Positions 1 to 11,984 of a stretch of DNA of 64,000 nucleotides are shown here, piece by piece. Made by a program: the position numbers and the translations under genes. Position 1 is the stretch's first letter. Each line of letters begins with the position of its first letter. A model generated the notes under the pieces. It worked only from the letters and a program-made list of their open reading frames with translations. It had not been told where the DNA came from and searched no databases. Source of the stretch: Epiperipatus broadwayi. Its lineage: Eukaryota; Onychophora; Udeonychophora; Euonychophora; Peripatidae. The DNA lies in contig JAQFVV010006203.1 of NCBI GenBank assembly GCA_028023455.1, positions 9,280,876 to 9,344,875 of the forward strand, written 5' to 3'.

Positions 1-1300
1 CTTTAAAGTTAATCAGGGTTAGTTCCAATGCAAGATGAGAAAGTATAACCAAAAAAGATTACAATTTATGTAATCTTGAATAGAAGAAAGAAAATCTCTG
101 ATTTACAAAAAACAGAACAATACACTCGATAAATTGTCAGCCAAAAGATTTATGGTCTGCAAGAAATGCAAACCAAGTTTATCTAAATTAATTATAATAA
201 AAAGGAGATAGGTGAGATAAAAGAAAATTACTAATATCTGCCAAAGTATTGGTCAAGGGTTAGTAATATATAAAGAGAAAAGAATAACTATAAAATCTAT
301 ACTCACAATACATTCTCAAATAAATAAATAAAAATATGAAAATATGGAATCTTAAAACTAAGAGTCCAGCACACACTATAAATAAAATATATAACATTAA
401 ATATATTTAAATTGAATATGCAAAACATTATAATGCAAGGTTTTTTTAAGATTAAGCTGAGACTTGAATAAGAGATTTAAACCCTGGTTATAATATAAAA
501 TCTTTTACCTCAAGGACCAATGTAAAGTTTGTCAGATTTCCTCCAGTGGAGTGTGCACCATTCTTTTTAATTTGAGTCCATCATGAAGACTTTGGATTTA
601 TCTCTTTGGTAGAGAATTTGGAGACAAGCACTGGATCAGTTCTTGTTTACACTTTTATAGCATGATCTTGCAGGAACAATTCAGAATCTGAGGTTCTTTG
701 GGTTGGTTTAGCATGGCATGTAGATAAGATTCATAATGATGTATAGTTTAGACATTCTGTAGAGATGATTTATTCAGCAATTTGAAAAGAGTAATATAAC
801 TTCAGCAGGATTTTTTGATAGCAAACAGCAAATGGTAATATTTTCAATGGCTGTACTAAGGTTCAGACAGCAATTTTGGAAATTTACGGCAGCATGGCAA
901 TTTGAATAAGTATCACTATTAGAATAAAAGTGAATAGCTAAATTACTACTCAATACACAGAATAAAATGAATAGCTGAATAATCCTTAGTCTTAAATCAC
1001 AGGGTTATTTATATGCACTCTTATCTCTTGCATCATCTTTAATTAGTTTTTGCTCAAAGCAAATCTCTATCTCATATTTAACCTTAATTAAAAATCTGAC
1101 CAGGGTCCCTAACTTATCCAAAATTAATTAAAGAAAAGTAAATGCAAAATTAAGTCTCAGCTTTCTTTTTACAAATAAATTAAAATTAGATTACAAACAA
1201 AGAAACAAGAATGCAATTAAAAACTTTCCAAAATTAATAGTTTTCTCAAAATGTTAAAACTTTTCAAATTAGAATGCTTTTACAATTTGATTAAAAAACA
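1..1300. other. AT-rich DNA, no gene seen
   Basis: No reading frame of useful length and no recognisable repeat. A segment near 530-900 is somewhat less AT-rich than its surroundings, but I cannot assign it to any family. Confidence 0.5.
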
Positions 1301-1504
1301 GTGTCAAAAGAAGTTATAAAAGAAAAAATTCAAGGTAAGATACTGGATAAAATTGCCCATACACAGTATGGCAAGAAAGGTTCGTCTGCATTGACAGTAA
1401 TTGGTGAGGTTAAGATGCTGTTTAGTTATATCCGTAAGAATACTCTTGAAGCTGGTTGCTGTCCAGTTAGACATTTCTCAAGCCTTCAACTTTGTCAATA
1501 TTGA
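1301..1504 (+). other. unrecognised 67-codon open stretch
   Basis: An open frame that begins at a GTG, not an ATG, directly after a run ending in CAG, and closes at a TGA next to an AT-repeat. The composition is less AT-biased than the flanks and the translation looks protein-like (the segment GKKGSSALTVIGEVKMLF), so it could be an exon or a fragment of a processed gene or transposon. I do not recognise the family. A polypyrimidine tract typical of a splice acceptor is not evident. Chance openness is a real alternative. Confidence 0.15.
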
Positions 1505-1507
1505 AGC

Positions 1508-1642
1508 TGTGCATATATATATATATTGTAACAATATTTATAAATTAATATAAATATGTATATATATCTACAATATATATATATGCTGGCTTCACCATTC
1601 ACTGTGGACTAATTAAGACCCTAAGTCCAACCACAGTGAATG
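1508..1642. repeat. two adjacent inverted repeats
   Basis: An AT-repeat palindrome (about 1508-1585, with arms ending in GCATATATAT and its complement) is followed directly by a second hairpin at 1596-1642. In the second, CATTCACTGTGGACT pairs with AGTCCAACCACAGTGAATG across a short loop. The pair is likely a fold-back/MITE remnant; no target duplication was identified. Confidence 0.5.
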
Positions 1643-1649
1643 TATGTTT

Positions 1650-3984
1650 CTTTTTCAAACTAAATTTATCGTTTTCTCAAGTAGTTGCCTAAATTAAAGA
1701 AGGAATTGTGTTAAAGAGAAAAGATTTAATAAAATAAAATATAGAGAGTTAAAATTATATTTGCAACTATTTTTAAAATATATGTTGGAAGAATTCGATA
1801 AGATAAAAATTTTCTTAATTAAATAGAATCCATTAAGAAAGGGAATTAATTAATAAAACATTTTCTGAATTTGATAAAAAAAATAGATAACAGGAAAATT
1901 TGAAACAACGGGCATGATTCGCTACTAATTAGCAGATTAAAGATATAATGGAAAAAGGGTATAAATAAAGAACTTTTCTTTTGTTCTTGGTCTTATGCTT
2001 GCAGGTAACCTGTGCTGAAGGTCAGAGAGAAATCTTAAGAATTTTGTTGGAAGAAATTTTGCTGAAAGATTGCACAACATAGCGAACTCTTGCTTGCTGT
2101 ACTTACTTCAAGCTGCACTCTATTCTTTCAGCATATAAATAAAAGAATCCAGAAATGTGCTGCTCTGCAAAAATGCAGGGGTAACCTCTTTGCCTTCGCT
2201 CTCCTGAGCCATTCATGAGGCCGGAGTTCTAATCATGTAAGCCAGCCAGAGAACTAAAGTGTCTGCCCTGTATCCGTAAAAACTGCCCTCAAAAACATGG
2301 AAAAAACAAATTTGAAGAACTGGGAAGACCTGTGGGAAACATCTAATGAACTTATCTTGACCCACCCATCTAGTTACCAGTAAAGTTCCCATAAATTATT
2401 AAAATATCTTTGTAATTTGCAAATTCGATCTATATTTTATGTTTTTTTATATATATATGTTTTTTTAATATACGTATTCATATCTTGTAAAATGGTATTT
2501 CATTAATTGCTTTCTTTTCTTTTTTTTTATATCGTAATGGGTGGGATTATTATATATATAATGGCAGTGATAGCTTTGATAAATTTAATTGAAAATTACT
2601 TTGTTTAACTTTCCGCCATTATACTCCAGTAATTAAGTTATTTATTTTATATAGATATTTTGGAAGGAAAAGTAAGCAAATCATAGAAAGTGCAAAACTC
2701 TATTTTAAAATCAAGATTTAAATTGCTAAATATTCTATTATTATATATATAAAAGAAAGATCCCTATCAAATGCCTGTATATTTTAGTCAATGAAGGGTT
2801 ACAAATTTAATGTTATATTTTGAAGAGCATGAAATAAAACGTCCGCATTTATATTTTAGTAATAAGAGAGAGTACATTTTGACAATATGTATTAAAAATT
2901 ATTAAATAGCATTGACTCTGGGGTATGTTGGTTAAACTTCAACTAAATCAATAAAATATTCGCCCTCTTGTTTTAGTGATCTGAATTTTATAAAAGGGAG
3001 GTTACTATTTTTCTGTGGATTTTCAGTGATAGTTGAGCGTTCTTAATATATATATTTTGCAGAGGGTTTCTTTTTTAAATTTAAAGGTCGTTGACCATAT
3101 TTATATGGCATCGTGCCTCGGGTGATCTACTGGGCTGCTCAGCATATATTACAGTGCTTCTTTTGCCAAGTTTGCTTAGGTTAACACACCTACATTCGGA
3201 CCTTCTGAAAAACGAATAAATTGTTCTGGATCTCATGTCGATCTCAGTCATTTCAATGTACGTAACTGGACATAAGCAACAAAACTCCGATCCTGAATCC
3301 GGGTCACGTGTTTAGCGAACGGGTTCCATTTTTCTCTCTAATCTAGTTTAGAGATAGAGAGCTTTCCGGTCTTGGGTTAACCTCTTGGTGACTGTTATGT
3401 CTCGAGCCTCACAGCCCACTATACGCTATCACCTGTGTGCATGGTCTTGTATATTTATATTTATTGGGAAATCTTTCTCAAAATCTCATAGAAATGTTTC
3501 AATTATAGCTGGAAATTTCTGCTGGGTCACTTTATCAGTCTTTTTAAATCAGAAGTAGGGCTGTGATTTAAACCTGTTTAAAGTGTTTAGTTGAGTTTGA
3601 CCACCTATTTATTTCTATGTTCTCCAACCACAGAGTTAATGAATCATGTGTCTCTCTCTTGATGTCTTTTACATAACACTTTCATTGGCTGGAATATTTT
3701 AAAGAAGCAATTATAACGTAAAATTTTGTCTGTTCTTATCATTACGATCAATGGATCTTTCATATATGTCTATCCGGTTGCAGAGAAAATAGCCTGCGAC
3801 ACTATTAATAAAGCATTGTGTGAATTATTTTAATGTCAATAATAAAAATTTCTGTTATCTTTCATTCACTATAACTAAAACCACTTAGTATTGTTTTTCT
3901 TTTGTGACATACGTATATACGTCTGATCATTATATATGTAAAAATTCCTTTTTGTGGTCTCTTCTCTCCCTGACCACTGGGCAT
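1650..3984. other. intergenic; one less AT-rich island near 3080-3450
   Basis: No gene recognised. The stretch around 2160-2350 and the island at about 3080-3450 are clearly less AT-rich than their surroundings and lack long open frames. They could be decayed repeat or LTR sequence, but I see no matching copy elsewhere in the window. Confidence 0.4.
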
Positions 3985-4075
3985 ACATTAAGATTAAATT
4001 CTAGTGAGGTTCGAGGAGTAAGTCACTTAATAGCAATCTAGAGGAGTAGATGAGGTTCGAACCCTTACCGTTACA
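3985..4075 (+). repeat. possible tRNA-derived SINE remnant
   Basis: A perfect-looking B-box (GGTTCGAACCC at 4054-4064) lies in a short higher-complexity segment, with a weak A-box-like stretch (GTAAGTCACTTAATAGCA) upstream. No A-tail or target duplication is evident, and the B box alone could be coincidence. Confidence 0.25.
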
Positions 4076-4182
4076 ATATCAACATTGTTTTGAATCAATT
4101 GTCAGACCTTGACATCTCTACAGAAATTATACAAATATTGGATAATCTTCTTTATAATAGGCATATATATATATATATTTGA

Positions 4183-4514
4183 ATGGGTCGTACACAAGTA
4201 GTTTCAACCCTAACATATCTATTCCACAAGGATCCCCTCTCAGTGCCTTACTATTTTATTACCTATATAAACCCTCTTTTGATGGATATTAATGGTAGGA
4301 TTCCAATGGTATTTGTTCCACATCTTAAAAGATGTATCAGTTCAATAGCATATATGGACGATGTTCTAGTCATGCTCCCTTCAAAAAAAATACTTTAACA
4401 AAACTATATCAAATAGTGGATAATTTTATTAATACACTCCAGTTAAAGATTAATCCGAGCAAGTCATCTACATGGACAATTTGTTCAGATAAGAAATCTC
4501 ATCTGATTACATAG
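4183..4514 (+). pseudogene. LINE reverse transcriptase palm fragment
   Basis: The 71-residue frame at 4183-4398 holds the RT palm: a decayed counterpart of the G-x-RQGDPLSP block (here HKDPLSVPYYFITYINPLL) and, about 35 residues later, the catalytic-site box AYMDDVLV, a variant of the usual A-Y-A/M-D-D. The frame then shifts at the A-run near 4384-4390 into the frame ending at 4514. RT copies the element's RNA at the target site. Loss of the conserved Q/G and the frameshift mean it is inactive. Confidence 0.75.
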
Positions 4515-4659
4515 CTGATCCACAAAGATTCCTTGGGTTTTCAATTCACAAATCACAATCTGCTATGTCCAGGGAAATTCAGCAGGCAATTATCCAATTT
4601 ACCAGTCAGCTTACTAAAACCCTATCCAATGTATATCTCTCCTTTCAAGCAAGGTTGCC

Positions 4660-5594
4660 TTGCTTAATATGAAAGTAATGTTCAAAATTTCATATTATCT
4701 GCCGATAATTTCAGTCACTAAATCCTTTGTAAAAAAGGTCAATTCATTATGTGTGAAGCTATTCTGGAAAGGCCATGTGGTTTCTATCAGCATTGCCAAC
4801 ATGCATCAGCACCACAAGTCGAATGGCATGTCATTTCACTCCGTTCCTGCAATGTATTTCCAGAAAGCCCATACACTTATTTACAATTTAATTCAGAAAT
4901 ATAGCTATATGCAGATTGCTGACATTGTTCAACCTACAGATCGGCCTCCACCTGCTGATAGTTGCTGGCTTGACATTTTGCTTCATGACATTCACAAATT
5001 TAACAATATCTCAGAAAATACCTTTCATGCTAAAGTTACACTTTGGCAAGCATATCAACTAATCAACCCTCCGGTTACCATTATTAGACCAAAACTTGGC
5101 TTATCCAATCAAAAACTTGTAGTCCTTTTTAAATTTTGGGCATTGGAGCCAAAGTTTTTGGACTACTAGTTAAAGTCAATCTTGATGCTATGTCTACAAA
5201 CTGGTTCCTGAGCTATAGGAAACAAATCAGTGAGATTGATCCATTATGCTCTAACTGCTGCAGACAAGATGAAACATTTGACCACATCATCTACTCCTGC
5301 ACCGGACTTGGGAATATTAAAGTGTTTATCTATCAGAACTCTAAAGTGGAATTCTACAAGATTATCTCAATTAAGGACTGCCTGCATTCTGGAGACATCC
5401 TAACCATCAGACTGTCGATTTTCTTGACATTCTCTGCTTGGTTGGCCAGATGTAAGAAACAATTTACTCAGCCTTTTCCAGATATTAATTCTTATTTTCT
5501 ACAAACTCTTAAAAAACTTAAAGACAGAGACAGAATCTTATCTACAAAATTTTTATATAAGGAAACTTGGAAACTTTTTCAGCTTTCTAGATAA
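4660..5594 (+). pseudogene. LINE ORF2 C-terminal region with CCHC-like zinc finger
   Basis: Two overlapping frames (4660-5169 and 5136-5594) are one protein broken by a frameshift near 5136-5169; the sequence continues sensibly from one to the other (KFWALEPK / IGAKVFG). The second frame contains CSNCCRQDETFDHIIYSC, the C-x2-C...H-x4-C finger found near the C-terminus of L1/Tx1-type ORF2 proteins downstream of RT. It ends at TAG about 125 bases before an AATAAA. Family assignment is by motif only. Confidence 0.7.
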
Positions 5595-5740
5595 AGTCCT
5601 TGATGATCAAAATATCATGTATTAATTTATTAAGTTTTGTCCTTTTTTACCATGATGTTATCAGGTAATTATTAATTATGCCTATAGTACCCTTTGTAAA
5701 CATATATTATTTGTTTTAATAAAGTTATTTTAGAAATAAA

Positions 5741-6674
5741 AGAAACATTTTAAAACTAAAAAGTAAAATCTATTGAAAACAAAATTAAAATCACAGAAAT
5801 TTTAAAATATAGCTGTGTATGTGCACTATAACATATAAAACTTTTAAATAACTTTATAAAAATAAAAGTTAGTATTAATTTTGCAATGAAACTTTTAAAA
5901 TGGATAAAGCATCCAGTTCAATATATATATAATTAAATTGATTTTTAGATTCATATTATATAACAGGCTGTGAATTTTTTGAATTATGACTCAGTTATAC
6001 TTAAAAATTATAATTAATTTGTACTTTGTGTTTACAGAATTTTAGTAAATAGTCATTAAATTAGTCGTATCTATAATTTTTAATGGTTTTCTTTTCTCTG
6101 TTTTTTATGTCTATCAATTATTATTATTTTTTTTTTTTGAAAAACAGTACATTGATAATTTATTGTATTTGGTACATGATAAAGTTTTTAATCATTTTAT
6201 GCTTTAAGCTTATTTTCTATTGAAACAGTTAAATCTATTGACTTGTCTGTTTCACCTATTATATTCTATAATAGTGTATCTATGTGATGCTGTACTTCAC
6301 TCAGTTTTTGTGTATTTTTTTAATTTAAAACTTTGAGTTTGTGCTTGTAATATTGCTGAGTATGTGCATGTGTAATTGCCTTGTACATTATATTATGCAG
6401 ATGCAGTCATGGGTAGCATATACACACATACCACCCTGGCATTTGTTAAAACTGAAGTAAACATAGCAGTGTGTAGTTAGAATTTATGTATATAACAAAA
6501 TTATAAATTTAAATTTGTAAAATTATTCATTTAAGAAGTTGCATTTTAATATTCATTTAAAATAATTTTTGAGTTCTATTGTTTGTTTAAAATTATACAG
6601 GCTGAAAGTTGTTTACAAGTTTTAACATTTTGTCTAAAAATAATATTCTAGCTGAAAACTGACCTCATTTAAAA
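5741..6674. other. AT-rich spacer between LINE pieces
   Basis: No open frame or repeat recognised. Confidence 0.5.
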
Positions 6675-6734
6675 TTATAGGCAAAAACAAATTTGAAAAT
6701 CTAGTCTGGTAATAGGGCTGGTGAAAACAATATA

Positions 6735-7290
6735 GACCAAGATCAAACCGAACCAAAAAAACCCAGAAATACCTAAACCTAACTCCACCCAAGGTAAATA
6801 TAACATCTCACCAAGTCCTAGTGACACACTGATAGCTGTGACTAATGAAAATATCACTCCTTACCAAACACTGGTAGATTCTGCCGCTTCCTGGTCTGCA
6901 GATGATATGGAGAGATTCATCACTCCTAACACCAGTCATAAAAGACCAGTCATAAAAGAAAACCATGGGTTGTATCTAGTCCTAGCTCAGGAGAAGCCGA
7001 GATGGCATTCCCACTGAGGCAAAAATCTAAACCCACAATATCAAATGCAACTAACAATAAGCATAAAGGAGCCACAGAAAATAAATGCAAGATTAATCTT
7101 CCATCTGATTTGGTAACTAGTTATCCTACCAATGGTTTGCCTGTGGATCTCCCCACTTCAGATTTAAACATCCCTCCAAACATCCACAAGGTAATTAATA
7201 AAAAAAAGAGTCTGCTGATACTTCATTGAAACCGCCTGCGGTGGAATCTAGTGGGCCACCTTGCAATGGATAACAATAAATGTTTAATCT
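6735..7290 (+). pseudogene. LINE ORF1 C-terminal-like region
   Basis: Open plus-strand translations run from about 6735 through the stretch around 7002-7229 with one or more frame changes. They are rich in Pro, Ser, Thr, Asn and Lys (for example SAASWSADDMERFITPN) and lack a clear folded domain, as in many LINE ORF1 tails. Position directly upstream of the endonuclease is the main evidence. A minus-strand open stretch over 6675-6857 is a shadow. Confidence 0.4.
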
Positions 7291-7724
7291 CTGCTGTCAA
7301 TGTCCGAGGTATTAATTTCCTCGGTTGTATTAATGCCATCAGGCATTTCTTTAAGCAAAACTCACCACATATGTTGTTCATAGGGGAAACAAAATATCAC
7401 CTAAACTCGAACTACTTCATAAAATCAGAACTTAGTAAAATAGGATTCACCTATTTATCTACAGGTCATGCTGCTAAGGGAGGAGTTGGGGTAATAATAA
7501 ATAATCTTCTGGCTCCAATCTACTTCAGAATAATTTATCTAGATCAGAACCTAATTGCCATGGAGTTTACCTTCTCCTTGAATACTTTCAATGTGATTTA
7601 TGTTAACCTAATTACTAATAATAACAATGCACCTGCCATTCTGCTCAGTGACTTTAACATCTCCTATGAGTCCTTCACAAAGAAATATTTACCCCTACTC
7701 AACTCCAGATTTAGCTGTGGATAA
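7251..7724 (+). pseudogene. LINE apurinic/apyrimidinic endonuclease domain, truncated
   Basis: Encodes the N-terminal part of the endonuclease that nicks target DNA for target-primed reverse transcription. Visible motifs in order: ISAVNVRGIN (catalytic Asn), FIGETKYHL (catalytic Glu in the E-T-K/H block), KGGVGVIIN, then ILLSDFNIS, matching the G-D-F-N box with the Gly replaced by Ser. The rest of the domain, including the C-terminal S-D-H, is missing. Likely ORF2 of the L1/Tx1 group. Confidence 0.75.
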
Positions 7725-7725
7725 T

Positions 7726-8306
7726 ATTAAAAAAAGTAGAAACTTAGTTAAAGGTGAAAATTTGAAGTAATTAAACAAGTGATGTTGAGAAAGTAAAAAG
7801 GGAGAGAGAATACTGGAAAAAATATGATATAAAAAAGCCTGTAGTGGCCATTTAAGATGTTAGATGCATATTTTTTCCAAACAAGTGTTGAAGAATATAA
7901 TTAAAGGGTTATGGACCAAGCAATTATTGAAAGCTGTTAAGATGAGAACCATGGACTAGTGGGATGACAGACTTGCTGTCTATCTCCCAAGGAAAACTGT
8001 TCTACCAAATAGAAGAGAACACAACCTCCACCCTGGCCCAGCAATGGAGAAGCCACACCCGAAATACTGGAGAAGCCATAACATGAAGTAATGGAGAAAA
8101 ACTGCTTCCTATCTTAATGAAGAAAAGCCACAGCCCAACTTAATGGAGAAAAGCCGCATCCTAATTTAATTGAGAGAAGATTCCCAGTAAAGAAGGCCTT
8201 GAAAGACTTACTACCAAGTATTGCTGGTGAATCATTCTGCAGAATACACTAATTTCATTACTAAACAAACTCTAAATTAAAGCTAGCTAATTAATCAAGC
8301 CTCATA
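7726..8306. repeat. degenerate ~33-bp tandem repeat and flanking DNA
   Basis: At about 8035-8190 a unit of the form AATGGAGAAAAGCC... recurs four or five times with much divergence. The rest of the interval shows nothing. Confidence 0.45.
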
Positions 8307-8307
8307 T

Positions 8308-8373
8308 ATCAAAATATTATTTAAATGTTACATTAAACCAATCAAAATATTATTTAAATGTTACATTAAACCA
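8308..8373. repeat. 33-bp perfect tandem duplication
   Basis: Two identical 33-bp units (8308-8340 and 8341-8373), each starting ATCAAAATATT and ending TTAAACCA. A recent replication-slippage product. Confidence 0.85.
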
Positions 8374-8799
8374 TTTATGTTAAATTTACTTTAAAACTTA
8401 AAGAACTCTTAAACTTCTTGCTTGATCATAAATATTTTAGTTCTATAAAACCAGTTAAACATAAATTCTTATTCATTTTTCTAAATTATCAATTTCTGCA
8501 ATTTGCTCTTATGCCATCTGTATTTAGTTTTAAATTCATGTTTATTAATTTATGATAAGTTCATCAGAATGGAGTTTTGTGGTGTTTGGTAATTATTGGA
8601 GAGGTGATTAGGCACCTTTCCATTATGATGGAATATTATAATATAAAGAAATATAGGCAAAACTCCCTTCTGAAATTAAACTATTTGTAACGTACTGAAT
8701 AAGCTATTTTAAAAACCAATATTTTGCTTAGTATTAGGTGTAATTATATACAGAATATATGTAATATTTTAACTCCTGATAAATCTCTAAATTGGTTGT
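8374..8799. other. AT-rich, nothing recognised
   Basis: No gene or repeat recognised upstream of the RTE element's 3' end. Confidence 0.4.
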
Positions 8800-8837
8800 G
8801 ACTTTCTGTAATTATAAGTTATGCTATACATCGATCA

Positions 8838-9935
8838 TCAACTATTATCAATCCATTGCAGGATAAAGGTCTCTCCAAGTTCAATCCAACTTTTCCTATC
8901 TTTAGCTTCTCTTTTCCACATCACCCCTGCACATTTTCTTATTCCATCCATCCATCTCACATGTGGCCTCTTTCTGGGTCTTTTACAATCTCTTGGAATC
9001 CAGTTTAAGATTTCAATTGTCCATCTATTATCATCTCTTCTAGCAATATGTCCAGCCCAACTCCACTTCAGTCTTTTAATTTTTTCAATGAGGTCAGTAA
9101 CACTTGTTTGTCCTCTTACCCATACATTGCATTTTCGATCTCTTTTTGTTACTCCCAACATGCATCTCTCCATACTTCTTTGGGTGGTCTGAAGTCTCTG
9201 TATTGCTCTTCTATTAAGTGTCCAAGTATCAGATCCATAAGTAAGAACTGGCAAAACACATTTATTAAAAATCTTCCTTTTCAAACACATAGGCATATTT
9301 TCTTTTGGTATCAAGTTATTTCTACCAAAAGCACTCCAACCAAGTTTAATTCTATGATTAATTTCATCCGTTATATTTCCATCTGTATTAATAATCTGAC
9401 CAAGGTATTTGTAACTGTTAATTTTCTCTAACTCATAATAATCAATCAATCAATCTTTATTTTCGTATTTTGAGAAAATCTATTAAACATTACTTTAGTT
9501 TTTTTAACATTTATCTTTAGTTCTAGTTTCATCTGATAACTCCTGCAACCTTTCCTGTAGCTCTAAAGCATTATTTGCAAAAACAACTACATCATCTGCA
9601 AAAATCTAAATGACTTAAATAATCTCCATTTACTTTCACTCCTTTAGCTTCCCATTTTAATCCACAAAATACTTCTTGCAGTACTGCTGTAAAAAGTTTT
9701 GGAGATATGGAGTCACGCTGTCTTACACCCTTTTCAATGTTGATTTTCCTACTATCATTATGTATATGTATGCTGTTGCATTTTTATAAATATTTTTTAA
9801 AATATGACAATATCCTGGATCTACACCTTGATGATCCAATGCTTTAATCACTGATGAAATGTTTATAGAATCAAATGCTTTTTCATAATCTACAAATCAT
9901 AAGCATAATGGCAACTCATATTCATTAGTCCTTTT
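8838..9935 (-). pseudogene. RTE reverse transcriptase, C-terminal half
   Basis: Minus strand. The last 203 codons (9449-8838) are open and carry the RTE C-terminal signature: YLGQIINTDGNITDEINHRI, LTYGSDTWTL, WAGHIARRDD.RW and RPRKRPHVRW. Upstream on the same strand the frame is broken but palm motifs are visible: DYEKAFDS (motif A) near 9870-9895, GVRQRDSISPKLF near 9730 (normally RQGDP), and the catalytic box region ADDVVVFAN near 9580-9610. RT would prime on nicked target DNA. Stops and frameshifts make it dead. Confidence 0.85.
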
Positions 9936-9949
9936 TAAAATTGTTATGT

Positions 9950-11285
9950 AAGACTTTATTGCTAGAATTGGTAAACAAATGAAAGATGAAATGCTGTAGG
10001 TAATTTTGGTTATGGTAATAGAAATGAGAGAGGACATAGACTTGTGGAGTTTGCAAAAAAAGAAAAACTATATTATGAATTCTTTTTTTGAGAAAAATGT
10101 TAAAAGGAAATAGACATGGAAGCATTGAAATGAAGGTACAGCAGAATTGGATAATATTTTGACTAACAGAAAATACATAGTTCAAGATTGTAATGTTCTT
10201 AATAAATTTAACACAGGAAGTGATCATCGATTAGCAAGATGTAAGATACGTGTTAATGCAAAACTAGAGAGACAAAAATTATTAAGAAAAACAATATTTA
10301 CAGTTGATATTCCTAATCTTCAGAAACATTCTAATGAATTTAAATTAGGACTTACAAATCGGTTTCAAGTATTAGTAGATTTTGAACATGATTTAGATTT
10401 GAATGACAAATATAGGAAAATAACTGATACACTTTTAAAAACTGTAACAAAGATAGCAGGTAGAAAAAAGTAGCAATTGACCAGTAAAATTTCTGCTGAG
10501 ACTAGAGAATTTATGAAGAAAAGAAGGAATATGAGGATTGAATATCTCAAAATTTTGTAAAATAGTGTGGAAAAGAGTTGAAAATGATATAAGAAAGTAT
10601 AATTGTGAACTAGCAAGGAAAGCTGTAGAAGAGAATAAAAGTCTAAAGAGTGTAAAACAACATTTTGGTATTGGTAGGAAATTTATATCTCCAATAAAAA
10701 AAAATGGCATTATTACTAAAAAAAGAGATGACATTATGAAATGTGTAGAAGACTTCTATCAAGAATTATATAGTAATAAAGAACAAGTGCCTCCTATACC
10801 TATTATATCTTCTGAATTGCCCAGAATTTTGAATGAGGAAGTGAGACATGCAATTAAATTTATGAAGAAAGGGAAGGAATTATAATTGATATATTAAAAA
10901 AAAGCAGGTGAAGAAATAGAATTTTTTTAGCAAAGTTATATATCAAATGTCTAAATGATAAAGATGTACCAGATGATTGGAAGAATGCAGTATTAATATT
11001 AATATTTAAAAAAGGTGATAAAGAAGACATTAGAAATTACAGACCTATCAGTCTTTTATCAGTTTTATACAAAATTTTTATTAAGATAATTACAATTCGT
11101 CTACAGAAAACACTGGATTTCCACCAACCAAGAGAACAAGCTGGATTTAAAAGTGGTTTTAGTACAGTAGATCATCTCTAGAAGTTATAGAAAGAACAAA
11201 TGAATATGCTATACAGATATTCTTAAATCAGATTCCTATTATTGCCTTTGTAGTCTAGCTAGATATACTATTTATGAACTGACCA
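9950..11285 (+). pseudogene. RTE endonuclease end and RT N-terminal half (inverted segment)
   Basis: Plus strand, several frames. Starts inside the endonuclease at a decayed G-D-F-N-A-x-I-G-K block (FIARIGKQ near 9960), then NFGYGNRNERG (about 10000), the domain end at 10147-10473 (DNILTNRKYIVQD... and the S-D-H box SDHRLARCKI), a Lys-rich linker (10538-10885), and RT blocks near 10960-11180: DWKNAVL, KGDKEDIRNYRPISLLS and QAGFKSGFSTVDHL. Several stops. The minus-strand open stretches over the same bases are shadows. Confidence 0.8.
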
Positions 11286-11984
11286 GTGAATCAGTGTGGT
11301 AATTATGTTGCTAGTTAGCATAAAAATGCATAGCTTCTCACTATACCTATAATGGCCCATGTCAGGATTGATTCCATGTTAAATCATGCACCTTAAGTTT
11401 AGGCAACTGAAGTATTAATCTTGTATTGAAAGGAACCAAAGCATTCCAAGGGCTCATGAAGCCACTGTTCCATTCACTCAAATAAAAGGGCCTCTTCATA
11501 TTATAGCAAGTAGTGTGGTCTGAGGAACCAATTACTAGGTAATGAACTTCAATTGAGAGCACATTCAAGATGCACATACTCTGATATTATAGCTTGTAAT
11601 GCCATAGAATCTGATGTTAGACTGTTCAGCATCAATTCAGCTTCCCCATAGAAATTAACATCGGCTTTGATCCGATTCAGGATCTGAGTTAATGCTATTT
11701 ATCTGTGTAGTAAATTATGTTTAAATTTAATAATATAACTTCAAGGTATTGCCAATTGATTGATTACTCTAGCCATTACTAATTTTCCTGATGTTGTCCA
11801 TAGCATAAATTATGACATAGAGAATGGGAAATATTTTATCTCACAATCTACTTAATCTTATAATGAATTTAATTGGAGGTCAAATTGCTCAGTCTTTGAA
11901 ACTTTAGACACTATATCTTAATTATGTGTATATTCTCCTGTAAAGTCAGGTCAGCAAATCCATAATCTATTTAAATACTTTGTA
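11286..11984. other. unrecognised, partly less AT-rich
   Basis: A 71-codon minus-strand open stretch (11577-11362) lies in moderately complex DNA; its translation is not recognised. The rest is AT-rich. Confidence 0.3.

Larger units (their letters stand above)
4150..5740 (+). mobile_element. L1/Tx1-like LINE, 3' portion (degraded)
   Basis: Plus-strand 3' end of a non-LTR retrotransposon, starting inside the reverse transcriptase and running through the C-terminal zinc-finger region to an AT-rich 3' UTR with an AATAAA at about 5719. The reading frame is broken several times, so this is a dead copy, truncated at its 5' side. The AT dinucleotide run at 4163-4180 marks the left edge. A 5' piece of a similar LINE lies 1 kb downstream (6675-7725), but the two do not overlap, so I cannot show that they are one family. 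Confidence 0.75.
6675..7725 (+). mobile_element. L1/Tx1-like LINE, 5' portion (ORF1 end plus endonuclease)
   Basis: A plus-strand piece with the tail of an ORF1-like protein followed by the start of ORF2 (apurinic endonuclease). It breaks off within the endonuclease at about 7725. The order ORF1 then ORF2 with a short overlap at about 7230-7290 is normal for L1/Tx1 elements. Confidence 0.65.
8800..11285 (-). mobile_element. RTE-clade LINE with inverted 5' half (twin-priming structure)
   Basis: The minus-strand part (about 9935 down to 8838) encodes RT from the block before palm motif A to the protein's end. The plus-strand part (about 9950 to 11285) encodes the endonuclease end, linker and RT N-terminal blocks. 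Read along the element, the inverted part ends at the block ERTNEY...AF, and the minus-strand part begins at the same block (RTNEYELP...DYEKAFDS). Together they cover one element once, with a small overlap, which is what twin priming during insertion produces. It is 5'-truncated within the endonuclease. Confidence 0.8.

Noticed and set aside
8821-9431. Plus-strand open stretches of 123 and 127 codons
   Set aside because: They are antisense to the RTE reverse transcriptase C-terminus, whose minus-strand translation has clear family motifs.
9925-10734. Minus-strand open stretches opposite the inverted RTE half
   Set aside because: Shadows of the plus-strand endonuclease/RT frames; composition only, no motifs.
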